A stretch of 64,000 nt of DNA, taken from assembly GCA_036186865.1 (NCBI GenBank), contig AP025069.1:15629011-15693010 (forward strand), in the 5' to 3' direction. This stretch comes from Eustoma russellianum (taxonomy: Eukaryota; Streptophyta; Magnoliopsida; Gentianales; Gentianaceae). Made by a program: the position numbers and the translations under genes. Of this stretch, positions 54,120 through 64,000 are shown piece after piece. The notes under the pieces were generated by a model that did no database searches, was not told where the DNA came from, and saw nothing but the letters and a program-made list of their open reading frames with translations. Numbering within the stretch: position 1 is the first letter of the stretch; each line of letters opens with the position of its first letter.

Positions 54120-54990
54120 TATATATACACTTTTCGGCCATAAAGTATTTAAGGTTAAAATGATTTTAACATATGTATATACACATATATATGTTAAGAT
54201 ATGAAAATGAATAAGTTTTGGATAATATAAAATATGTTATAAAATTGTTACTTATACATGTACATATTTATACATATATTCGGCCAATATTACTCTCAAT
54301 GTTGAAAAGTGTTAATATATTATATAGACATATACTTGTATAATATATGTGTTAAAATATATAAGTGACTAAGTATGTATATTACATGTCATAAAATGAA
54401 CATACATATAAGTATACTCCTTACACTTTTCAACCATGGAGTATTTAATATTAAAATGATTTTAAAATATCTATATACACGTATGTATGTTAAAATATGA
54501 AAATGAGTAAGTTTTGGGTATATATAATGTATTATAAAAGGATTATATATATATGTATACACATTGCATATGCAATTCGGCCGTAAGGCCATTTTAATGC
54601 TAAAATATGGTTAAATATGTTTTTTTGAAGAAATATATTTTTATTAGAATACCTCACTTTTGGCGGAAGAAAACCATATTACAAATCCTCATCATACGCA
54701 AACAAATAATGTAAAGAGCTAAGGAGGTCTAGCCTCCAATCGTATATGATATGTAAATATGTTTTATGTATAATGTATAATATATATATGCTAAAGATAT
54801 GAAAATGAATAAGTTTTAAATATTATATAATATATCATAAAATGATTATATATATGTATACACACTACATATATTCAACCATTTGGCCATTTATGACAAA
54901 ATGACTTTATTATATTTTATACATATGTATATATGCATGATATAGATTTTAAGATATGAAAAGAACGACCTTATTATGTTTTATGTATAT
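54120..54990 (+). repeat. Degenerate tandem units of about 300 bp in the Gypsy LTR
   Basis: The pattern CTTTTC..CCAT..AGTATTTAA..TTAAAATGATTTTAA..ATATGAAAATGA.TAAGTTTT recurs at 54129 and 54427. A third, partial unit is at about 54780 (ATATGAAAATGAATAAGTTTTAAAT). A further unit begins left of LINE B (about 47830-47967). Each unit also carries a CGGCC(A/G)TAAGGCC-like motif. Confidence 0.7.
54612..54765 (-). mobile_element. 130-bp LINE-tail insertion with 12-bp target duplication
   Basis: TAAATATGTTTT is duplicated exactly at 54612-54623 and 54754-54765. The 130 bases between align with the 3' terminus of LINE B (47975-48110): ACCTCACTTTTGGCGGAAGA against GCCTCACTTATGGCGGAGGA, then CTCCAATCGTATATGATATG against CTCCAATCATATATGATATG. 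The element is an extremely 5'-truncated LINE or a SINE sharing the LINE tail, in the same orientation as LINE B. Confidence 0.8.
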
Positions 54991-56677
54991 ATTTATGAAA
55001 TATGATCTAGTATATATATGATCTGGTATATATACTTTATAGTACACATATACACACTTAAAGAACACTCATATGTATGAAAGTATATATTTGTACATAA
55101 AAATATACACACGGTCAAACACGATGTTATGACATAAATGATTTTATTTCATGTTATTTATATTCATATGTGTAATAGAGAATAATATGTAAGTCATGAT
55201 ACAAGTTATGAAATTCCTAGTTGGTATATTATAGTAATTAGGAGTTATATGTTCTATGTATCTAAGTTATGAATTATGAAATACATGTGTAGTTTAGGCA
55301 TTAAGAAAGTATGGTTATGTATTTTCTTAAGTCATGATAAGTAGACTGTAAGTAAGTAAGTGATGTTACTAGTGGTAGTATGACCAAGATACTCTCATTT
55401 GACCGAGTCTCATACTTCATGAAATGAAAGTTTGAAAAGTGATTTTATCGCATTACATATTTAAAAAATCATATGCATGTGAATAATAAATGCGAGACGA
55501 TTGATTTCATCGACACACGATATGTTATGTTATGATTATGTTATGTTCGCCAGTGTGACATTGGCACCGAGGTGGTAGGTGTCATGGGCCTATGATTACG
55601 TTTATGGCAGAGTGTAACACTGGGTCTGGGACACGGAAAATTCGTCATAGCACGTCACCGTTAGTACATGTACATAGGTTTATGATGTTTTATATCGTAC
55701 ATGTACTATATGGGGAATCAATCGGTTCGTCGTGTGCTATTATTCCTAGGAAGTGATATAGGCATCATGAGATGTCATGTTTTTGGATTATAAAATGCAA
55801 AGTCATGTTATGATTTATGAAATGCCAAGTCATGTATGTTTTTGAAAGAAAATGACGATATGCTTACGAAAAGTCATGTTTTATGCCTTATCTTAGGATA
55901 TATTTATGAAAGACATGTTTTATGCATCATGTCATGATCATGTCACCTTAGGGTTATGATAAGAATTCTTTAAGTCTATGATGACACTACAATGGTCAAT
56001 GTGGTGTTTAAGCATGAAAGCGTAGTACATGTAAGATATGCGAGGATAGTATTAGATATGGATTAGACGTTAAGTACGGATACTATATGATGTTACGGAT
56101 TAAGCAGAACGAGATGTTGCTGTGTTACGTAGAGAAATTTTCCTTGTTTACCTGCTTTTAGTTTACACCTATGCTATGATATTTTACTTGTTAAAATGGT
56201 GACATGCTTATTATATTCGTTATACATGGATATTATACTTTGTCATCCCGTCTTCCCATGCATGATCCACATGTCGTATCTAGTAAGACTACTTGCTGAG
56301 CGATTAAAAGTTGGCTATCACTCGTACTTGTCTTATCACATTACATATAACAGGTATCACTACACAGGCTTGTTGAGGATAGGCTAGATAGACAATTGAT
56401 AATGACAAAACATACCGAGAAAATTGCTTTGAAGGCATTAGGTCTTGGTTTATGATGTATTTCATAAGATTTCAGTATTCTGTATATTATGACTTGTACA
56501 TATTATGATGTAGTGTATTGCATGTCAATTATGATTTGTTTAAATTATGTTGCTTCCGCTTATCGATTCATTATTCATGTCGACATGCAAATGTATAGTA
56601 TCGACGCCTTGTACTCCTCATAGCAGATTACGGCGGGTGCACTGGGCCGAAACCCTAGTTTCGAGTGGGGCGCTACA

Positions 56678-57336
56678 TCGTATATTAGGTTGTTGATGAT
56701 ATCTCCGAAAATTAAGAGTATGATCATAGAACTAGCTCATAGGTTTAAGAATTGATTTCGAGAAATTTGATGATAAGGGAGAGTGATGGTTAACGTATTG
56801 GAGGACTCTATAGATGTTTCGGATGGTCATGTAACCAGAAGATGAATCATATGTGATGAAGTTAGGAATATGAAATTGTAGATTGCAATAAGTTGAATGA
56901 CACACATCAAGTGGTGCACGTGGAGGTTTATAAGTTGTAATTATAGATAATTAAGTTAAAGATCATAGTACACCTAAGAACGGATCTTAGAATGCTGCTG
57001 ATGATCGTAGATATAAGCATGATATCGATTGGCGATCGGGGTATGAAACCCCCAGTATGATGATAATACCCATAAGTTTGATACTAGAATTTTAAGAAGG
57101 TATGATATGATATTAGTTAGCAGAGAATAATGGACTTAGAAATTACCTTAAAGATATACAAGGAATGATTTTAAGGATTTAGACCTATGTCGAGGGCATT
57201 AATGTTAACATATTAACATATGCAATGGATAATTAGCAAGGCCATTATCTAGGTGAATGATTAAGTAGAACCATACTAAGTCATTGCTTACGTCGTACGA
57301 AGTTTCGAGGATGAAACTTTATGTAAGGGGGAGGAA
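56678..57336 (+). other. Remnant interior of the Tekay-like element with polypurine tract
   Basis: No coding frame remains. TTTCGAGGATGAAACTTTATG at about 57304 is the common 3' end of pol in Tekay/Del-type elements, followed by the purine tract AAGGGGGAGGAA (57325-57336) directly before the second LTR. The missing primer site and pol point to an internal deletion of several kilobases. Confidence 0.65.
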
Positions 57337-57373
57337 TGTTATGACCCTTGACTTTCATTAAGCATATAAAAGA

Positions 57374-60042
57374 TGTAGGACCTGTATAGCACCACTAGAA
57401 GGGAGGGGTTGAACAGTGAGTGCGGAAAATTTGTTTTTTAAAAGCTTTGGACCAAATACCTCACTTCTGAAAACAATTTCTGTTTTCAGATCCTGATTTG
57501 CAATATTTAAATGACCTAGTTGAAGGCCTCTAAAAATTATAAAATTCGGTGAGAATGTACCCTCGGATGTTTTGAGTGTCTCACAAAAATTTCAAATTAA
57601 AACTCCACTCCTAACCTGTTGAAAATACGTTTTTGCTCATATTGCGCAAATCTGCCAGAAACCGTACTCCGACTTAAAAAATTTATTCCTATTAATTTAT
57701 GACTCCACATGGTCTGAAACTTTTATGACAAGACCCTCAAGATACTTGTTTCAGTGGGTTGAAACAGTTTTAGAAAATTCCTTTGGAAAATATGTCAACC
57801 ACGTTGATGTTCTCAACCTTTGCAAATCTGCAAAATCAGATTGCACTAGTCTCAGAACTATTCAAGTTTTACTGACTTATACTTATCCAAATGAGCTAAA
57901 ACTTATGCCAAATGAAAGCCAGGATATGTGAATACTTTTGTGCAAAATTTTTTAATTTTTGAAAATCGTTTACTATTTTTACCATTGCAACAAACTCAAT
58001 GCAGAAAATTGAAAGCTGAAAGTAAAGTGCAGAGAAGTAAGAACACCAAGGATTTTATACTGGTTCGGTTAAATCAACCTACTCCAGTCTTCGAGGACAC
58101 CTTCGTCGGTTATCACTAAACACAATCAACACCTTACCACAAGGGTGACTGGAGTTAACCACTAACTCCACCCTTTTACAAACAATACAATCGAGCAAAC
58201 GAATCACGGACACCACCATCGATCGAATGAAGGTTTGATCACACCTTGATCAACCTATTACAATAATGAACGAGTGTGGATGGTATGTTCAAAGCCTATA
58301 CAAGATGTAGAATATATGAATAATAGGCTTGAGAGAAGAAGAAAAAGAAAGAAAATGAGAAAAAGAAAGTAGTATAGCTTCTTGCACTTGAGAGAATGTG
58401 AGTTATAGCCTCAGCCTTGTTTGTACTATTCTCCCCTTTTTATCCACATGTGGCCGCCCCCTTTAGGGCTTTCTTCCATCTTGAGAATTCTCTTTAATGC
58501 CCTTGGAAGATTTTCTTGTGTAGAGATGACATCATCTTGATTACTTGGCACACTATGATTGGAAGGATGACTTGATCTTGCTTAATTGTCACTTGATGAT
58601 TGGTCTAACTTGGCATCTTTTAGCGAGCTGTAAAATCTGAAAAAAACTTACAAAACATGTGCTCAAAAGTAGTCAAAACATTACCATACTATCACCTTTC
58701 AATCCCTTGAATTTGGGAGACAAATTTGAGGTACATTAAAACCAAGAAAACGCCACTTTTAGTAGCATGTGCTGAATTTTCAGCATGTGTTGCATTTTGA
58801 AATCTTTCCTTGTGTGGTACCCTCTTTAATGTCACCAATCTTGTGTGGTATATTCTCCACAAATTGAAATGTCAAATAAGCTCCACCTAGGCTCCACCAT
58901 GCTGAAGATGGCGTGTGGAATGAATTAACATGTGCTGAAATTTCATTTTAGTAAGCATTGTCAAATAATGCGCAATATTTACACATATATGGTAAATAAT
59001 AATCAGCCCTATTTTGAATTTTGTAGAACACTTTAAAATGTCTTGAATGTGTAAAAAATGTCTAGATGCATGTTACATCTCATGCCAAAAAAAACGTTCC
59101 ATGTGGTATGTTCGTAGAAAACAGAATTTTTGACTTTCGTCGATTACACGATTTTTCTCCAATTAAATTCAAACTTCTGGCACATGTAATATATATTATG
59201 TCACAGATAATATAAATAAAATAAAGTGTATATTCAGCTCAAATAGCTTAAGCAAAAACGCCACATGTGCACTAATGAAGTTGTGTTTGTATTCTCCACA
59301 AATTTAGCATAAATTGTGTGTGATTTGTGTGTGCCATTGTGAAATGATTTAATGGCTGATATTACGAAATTTTTGGTTATTTTTGATGTATATGGTCTAG
59401 CCATCTTTATATGGCAAATATGTGACACGTCGGTGAAGTTTCTGTAGTACCCGATATAACAGTTTTTGTTTTATGACCTTGTAACGTGTCGTTATAATTT
59501 TGTCATCATCATGATTTATGTCATATGATATAAGACCTGAATATACTCATAAATATGAGGTGTATATAGTGGTGTGACGTCGACGTACGTTTGTAATATA
59601 TGTAACGTGTCGGTAGTATGTCGGAATATATGTGTATTGTGCCTTTTTAACAAAAAATATGAATACATATATAATACATATATATAGGCGTGTAATATAA
59701 GTAGAAAGGAGACTTTCCATTTCCAAATTTGTTGCCATGTAGCTTCCACCAAATATATCTCCATTTAATGAACTAGTTAGTTCATTAACTTAAGCATTCC
59801 ACTTAATGAACTAGTTTAGTTCATTAATTGTGGCACCTGAAAATAGTACAAAGACAACAAATTTTTGCCATATGATGTAATCTTTAACGCTTCATGGCTT
59901 GTTAGTACAGCAACAATATATATAAGCATATGAAGCATGTATATCACATAAACGTGTCAAGTAATAATTTATTTGTGCATTTCGTAAACTTGTACCATAT
60001 AAATCATGCATTTGTAAATCACTGAAACACTTTTTCTCAACA
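57374..60042 (-). repeat. 3' LTR of the Copia element
   Basis: 2669 bp. On the - strand it starts TGTTGAGAAAAAGTG and ends GCTATACAGGTCCTACA. It contains the palindrome GCTGAATTTTCAGC once (about 58777), and inverted TTAATGAACTA(A)CTAGTTCATTAA palindromes at about 59766-59830, present twice. Confidence 0.85.
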
Positions 60043-60055
60043 ATCTCCCTCTTTT
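60043..60055 (-). promoter_or_regulatory. Polypurine tract of the Copia element
   Basis: AAAAGAGGGAGAT on the - strand, directly before TGTTGAG. The pairing CATCAAAAGAGGGAGATTGTT is very close to the classic plant Copia/Sirevirus purine tract and LTR start. Confidence 0.85.
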
Positions 60056-60321
60056 GATGATTTACAAAATAACATTGGTTCATGATTTAAATGTGATCGG
60101 TCCCCCTCCAATTATGCATAAATTTGAATTTTGAATTTTGAATTTCATATCGTCTTGTGCTCCCCTTTAAATCATGCTTATCTGCCCCTTAAATCATGCT
60201 TTTTTCTCTCTTTTTTTTTGTAAATGGCATCAAAAGTACATGCAAGAATGGAAAGAAATAGCAGTTTATAGTATATCAACAAAAATCATGCATTTAAAGT
60301 GCGTTCTTAAGAGTTATTAAT

Positions 60322-62222
60322 TTAACCCTTTGCAAAAGTACCTTTTGGTACCCAAACTTCGATGACCTTTCTCGATCTTACAGAAGGTGAGAAAAGAGAT
60401 GGAGAAGCAATATAATAAATGTTAGGTGCAAATCCATTTGGCCTATGGCCGAGTACGCCATCATGCACATAATATGGTTTTTGTTTTTGATATGCCTCTG
60501 TGTTAGTATGCATGGTCCGTGATCTAGATGCATTTTTATTGTATGAATTTTGTGTATGCATCAATGGTTTCCTTTCATATCGGTACAGCACATGATTATA
60601 TTTCGTATGAGATAAAAAAGAAGAAGTGCAATGAGATATAGTGGGTGGTGCACTTGATATCTTCTTAGGCCGTATAGTTGTCTTGAATGAACTCGACTTC
60701 TTAGATAAAATAAAGTTGGTAGACTTATTTTGTACTTTATTATCTTCCACATACCCTAATCCGGTTTTATCATTTTCATGCTTTTGGGAGGAAATAAGAC
60801 GATCTAGCATGCATGTACCCTAATCGAATTGTTTTATAGTCTAAACTAAATCCGCATTTCTTGATCTCAAATTCGAAATCTCGACTTTTATCTCGGATTT
60901 TAAGGAGGAAATCTCAGATTTTAATGAATTTATCATGCAAGACGACTCTTCTTTTGAATCGTTTAATTGAGATACAAGATTTGTGTTAGAAGATTCTAAC
61001 AATTTCTTGTCTTCAATTAAGCGTTTCTTTTCTTTTGCAAGAGTCTTAGCAAACTATGCAACTCAAGATATTGACAAAACAAATCATCATATGAAGGCTC
61101 AAAATCAGAATCAGAATCAAAAGATACCTCGTTTGATGCTTTAGATGCAAGTCATACTTGAGCCATTTCTTTTTCGGCTTCTTCATTTTCGGAATTGGAT
61201 GAATCACTCCATGTGGAGGCTTTGAGAGCTCTTCTCCTTTGTTTGGGTTCTGAGACGGGTCTAGTTTTTGTCCGATCCTTGTCATGGTTTTTGTTCATTG
61301 TTTTGTCCTTGTTCGGGCAGTCATAAGAGATATGTCCAAGTCTTCCACAAGTATAACACTTAATATCCTCATTGTTTTTATTTCTATGATTCTTAGATGA
61401 AGTAGGCTTAGGTTTGTTTTTAAGTGATTTTCTCATGATCTTTCTTAATCTTTTAACCAACGTCATTAGATCTTCATCTTCGGAATCTGTGTCACTATCA
61501 TCTACGCGATTATAAGAAGTAGAGACGTATTCATTTGATTTAAACGCTATAACCTTATCTTGTTTAGAAGTAGATTCAGAATTTCTTAGAGTGAGTTTGT
61601 TTTCATATATCTTTAATGATCCGATTAATTCCTCCATTTTTATTGATCTTGTTTCATTACTTTCATCAATTGCTGTGACTTTGGGATCCCATTCGGATGG
61701 GAGACTACTTGGCCCCTTTTGAACCTTTTCCTGTGTAGAAAAAGCTTTTCCAATAAGGACTCAAGAGAATTGTAGATGTTAGTCAAGCATAAGTCCGTAT
61801 CAACATAGATTCATAAGCATATTTATTTTAGACTCTTTAACTTGACTAGTCCCTTCATGTTTTATTTCGAGAATTCTCCACATCTCTTGGGCACTATAGC
61901 AATTAGACACATAACTTGATTCACTTTTACTCAACCCGTTTAAAAGAAGCTGTATGGCTCTAGCACTCATGCTTAATTTCTTTTTGTCATCACTAGTATA
62001 TTCTTGTTTCGGATTTACGACCTCTAGTTTGACACCGTCAGCAGTAGATAACTTAGAAAGAATAAAAGGACCATCTTCTATAATGGACCATAAGTCTATA
62101 TCAATGGCCATAAGAAAAAGTTTCATTCTAATTTTCTATTGCATGAAGGACTCACCGTCAAAAAGAGGAGGCCTTTGACTCGACATACCTTCTTGTTCGG
62201 TCTTGTGACTAGTGGTTGCCAT
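60322..62222 (-). pseudogene. Copia gag (Sirevirus-like, with coiled coil), broken
   Basis: ATG at 62222 (MATTSHKTEQEGMSSQRPPL, then FDGESF). TAG at 62136 replaces the Trp of the 'FDG.NY..WK.RMK' motif. The gag domain continues RMKLFLMAIDIDLWSIIEDG, KLSMSARAIQLLLNGLSKSE and YSAQEMWRILEIKHEGTSQV. After a gap in frame come VTAIDESNETRS and MEELIGSLKIYENKLTLRN, then the zinc knuckle CYTCGRLGHISYDC (about 61360-61319). A frame change leads to a heptad-rich coiled-coil stretch (about 61130-60840), then DRLISSQKHENDKTGLGY and finally VIEVWVPKGTFAKG, stop at 60322. This 'WVPKG' segment normally stands between gag and protease; the gene ends right there. Confidence 0.8.
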
Positions 62223-62264
62223 CTCACAAAGATCGTTGGATCCTCTTGTCGTGAGTGTGTCTGT

Positions 62265-62276
62265 GCTCTGATACCA
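62265..62276 (-). promoter_or_regulatory. Primer binding site of the Copia element
   Basis: TGGTATCAGAGC on the - strand, two bases after the LTR end at 62279. Same initiator tRNA-Met type as at 18390. It fixes 62279-64000 as the 5' LTR. Confidence 0.9.
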
Positions 62277-62278
62277 CT

Positions 62279-64000
62279 TGTAGGACCTATATAGCACCAC
62301 TAGAAGGGAGGTTTGAATAGTGAATGCAGAAATTTTGGTTTTTAAAAACTTTTGGACCAAAAACCTCACTTCTGAAAACAGTTTCTGTTTTCAGAACCTG
62401 ATTTGCAATATTTCAATGACCTAGTTTCAGACCTCCAAAAATTATGAAATTCAGTGAGAATGTACTCTCAGATGTTGTGAGTGTCTCACAAAAATTTCAA
62501 ATTAAAAATCCACTCCTAACCTGTTGAAAATACATTTTTACTCAGGTTGCGCAAATCTGCAATAAACCATGCTCCGACTTGAAATTTTTATTCCTATTAA
62601 TTGATGAATCCAAATGGTCTGAAACGTTTATGACAAGACTCTCAAGATATTTATTTTAGTGGGTTGAAACAGTTTTTGAAAATTCCTTTGGAAAGTATGT
62701 CAACCACGTTGATGTTCTCAACCTTTGCAAATCTGAAAATCAGATTTCACTAGTCTCAGAACTATTCATGTTTGACTGACTTATACTTATCCAAATCAGT
62801 TGAAACTTATGCCAAATGAAAGCTATGATATGTGACTATTTTTCTGCAAAATGTTATAATTTTTTAAATTATTTTACTATTTTTACCATTGCAACGAACT
62901 CAATGTAGAAAGCTTAAAACTGAAAGCAAGGTGCAGTAAAGTAAGAACATCAAGGATTTTATACTGGTTCGGTTAAATCAACCTACTCTAGTCTTCGAGG
63001 ACACCTTCCTCGATTATCACTAAATACAATAAGCACCTTACCACAAGGGTGACTGGAGTTAACCACTCCACCCTTTTACAAACAATGCAATCGAGCAAAC
63101 GAATCACGAACACCACCACCGATCGAATGAAGGTTTGATCACACCTTGATCAATCTTTTACAACAATGAACGAGTGTGGGTGGTATATTAAAAGCCTATA
63201 AAATATGTAGAATATATGAACAATAGGCTTGAGAGAAGAAGAAAAAGAAAGAAAAGGAGAAGAAGAAAGAAGTAAAGCTTATTGCACTTGAGAGAATGTG
63301 AGTTGTAGCCTTAGCCTTGTTTGCACTATTCTCCCCTTTTTATCCACATGTGGCCGCCCCTTTTAGGGCATTTCCATCTTGAGAATTCTATTTAATTCCC
63401 CTGGAAGATTTCCTTGTGTAGAGATGACACCATCTTGATTACTTGGCATACTATGATTGGAAGGATGACTTGACCTTGCTTACTTGTCACTTGATGATTG
63501 GTCCAACTAGGCATCCTTTAATGAGCTGTAAAATCTGGAAAAAAAAAACTTACAAAATATGTGCTCAAAAGTAGTCAAAACATTACCATACTATCACCTT
63601 TCAATCCCTTGAATTTGGGAGACAAATTTGAGGTACATTAAGACCAAGAAAACGCCACTCTTAGTAGCATGTGCTGAATTTTCAGCATGTGTTGCATTTT
63701 GAAATCTTTCCTTGTGTGGTGCCCTCTTCAATGTCACAAATCTTGTGTGGCATATTCTTCACTAATTGAAATACCAAATAAGCTCCACCTAGGCTCAACC
63801 ATGGCTGAAAATGGCGTGTGGAATGAATGAACATGTGCTGAAATTTCATTTTAGTAAGCTTTGTCAAATATTGTACAGTATTTACATATATATGGTAAAT
63901 AATAATCAGCCATATTTTGAATTTTTTAGAACACTTTAACGTGTCTTGAATGTATAAAAATGTCTAGATACATGTTACATCTCATGCCAACAAAACGTTC
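62279..64000 (-). repeat. 5' LTR of the Copia element, cut by the window edge
   Basis: Collinear with 57374-59100. It ends on the - strand with GCTATATAGGTCCTACA. Its first part (TGTTGAG...) would lie about 950 bases beyond the window. Confidence 0.85.

Larger units (their letters stand above)
47690..57373 (+). mobile_element. Tekay-like Gypsy element, collapsed, split by LINE B
   Basis: LTR sequence lies at about 47690-47967 and resumes at 54089 after LINE B. It ends GTGGGGCGCTACA at 56677, after TTACTTGCTGAGCG (56290) and GATTACGGCGGGTGCAC (about 56626). About 660 bp of internal DNA follow, then a purine tract and the start of a second LTR (TGTTATGACCCTTG, 57337). Only 37 bp of this LTR are present before the Copia element at 57374. 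No primer site follows 56677 and no pol is left, so most of the interior is deleted. The start of the first LTR is not recognised. Confidence 0.65.
57374..64000 (-). mobile_element. Copia (Sirevirus-like) element with gag only, no pol
   Basis: Read right to left: 5' LTR (starts beyond the window, ends at 62279), primer site, gag (62222-60322), purine tract, 3' LTR (60042-57374). Only about 270 bases lie between the end of gag and the purine tract, so protease, integrase, RT and RNase H are absent. The LTRs match along their shared 1.7 kb with roughly one difference in ten to fifteen bases by eye, an old insertion. The left flank ends AAAGA (57369-57373); the right-hand duplication lies outside the window. 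Confidence 0.85.

Noticed and set aside
59516..59764. Open frame similar to one at 13926-14114, as a conserved protein
   Set aside because: Both lie at the same place in homologous Copia LTRs; similarity comes from the LTR, and the amino-acid pattern follows the AT-rich DNA.
1..64000. tRNA, rRNA or snoRNA genes
   Set aside because: Apart from primer-site matches to initiator tRNA-Met and SINE B boxes, I saw no cloverleaf-like or rRNA-like sequence; a tRNAscan run would be decisive.

Overview
This is a stretch of plant nuclear DNA, almost certainly from a flowering plant and probably a eudicot. It carries plant lineages of Ty3/Gypsy, Ty1/Copia and LINE elements, tRNA-derived plant SINEs, initiator-methionine-tRNA primer sites and AT-rich spacers. 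I see no bacterial operons, rRNA, tRNA genes or CRISPR arrays. The species cannot be named from the sequence. By eye, more than 85% of the window is transposable-element DNA, and one short gene looks like ordinary host coding sequence.

Layout. 1-7.2 kb: the end of an old Gypsy LTR, a Copia gag relic, an AT-rich spacer with a 245-bp foldback, several SINE pieces and a 300-bp MITE, then the one credible host gene (6492-6722, a 76-residue single-pass membrane protein). 7.2-13.36 kb: a decayed Gypsy-type element with a broken, intron-containing 'Transposase_28' gene on the + strand facing a gag relic on the - strand. 13.36-20.07 kb: a Tekay/Del-like Gypsy element (5' LTR, primer site, gag, protease) cut off after the protease, with a Copia solo LTR inside its LTR. 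20.08-23.09 kb: a second Transposase_28/gag relic. 23.10-29.32 kb: a decayed CRM-like chromovirus with target-site duplication AAAGT. 29.89-39.89 kb: the 3' end of a LINE, split by a complete, very young CRM-like chromovirus (30345-39283). That element has 1447-bp LTRs, an intact gag-pol frame and target-site duplication CCGCG. 40.4-42.1 kb: another Tekay-like LTR relic with two tandem arrays. 42.1-47.7 kb: degraded LINE A (- strand). 47.7-57.37 kb: a third Tekay-like element, split by full-length LINE B (47968-54088, - strand, 17-bp target-site duplication). 57.37 kb to the end: a Copia element on the - strand with both LTRs and a gag but no pol.

How the parts fit. The window is a nest, and each insertion can be ordered by what it interrupts. 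The young chromovirus sits in a LINE tail. LINE B sits in a tandem unit of a Gypsy LTR. The Copia element sits 37 bp into the second LTR of that same Gypsy element. Decay in LINE B and in the older chromovirus is mostly C-to-T or G-to-A, including every in-frame stop I could place in LINE B, as expected from long methylation. The two chromoviruses share the CRM habit of running the gag-pol frame into the 3' LTR, which suggests, but does not prove, a pericentromeric location.
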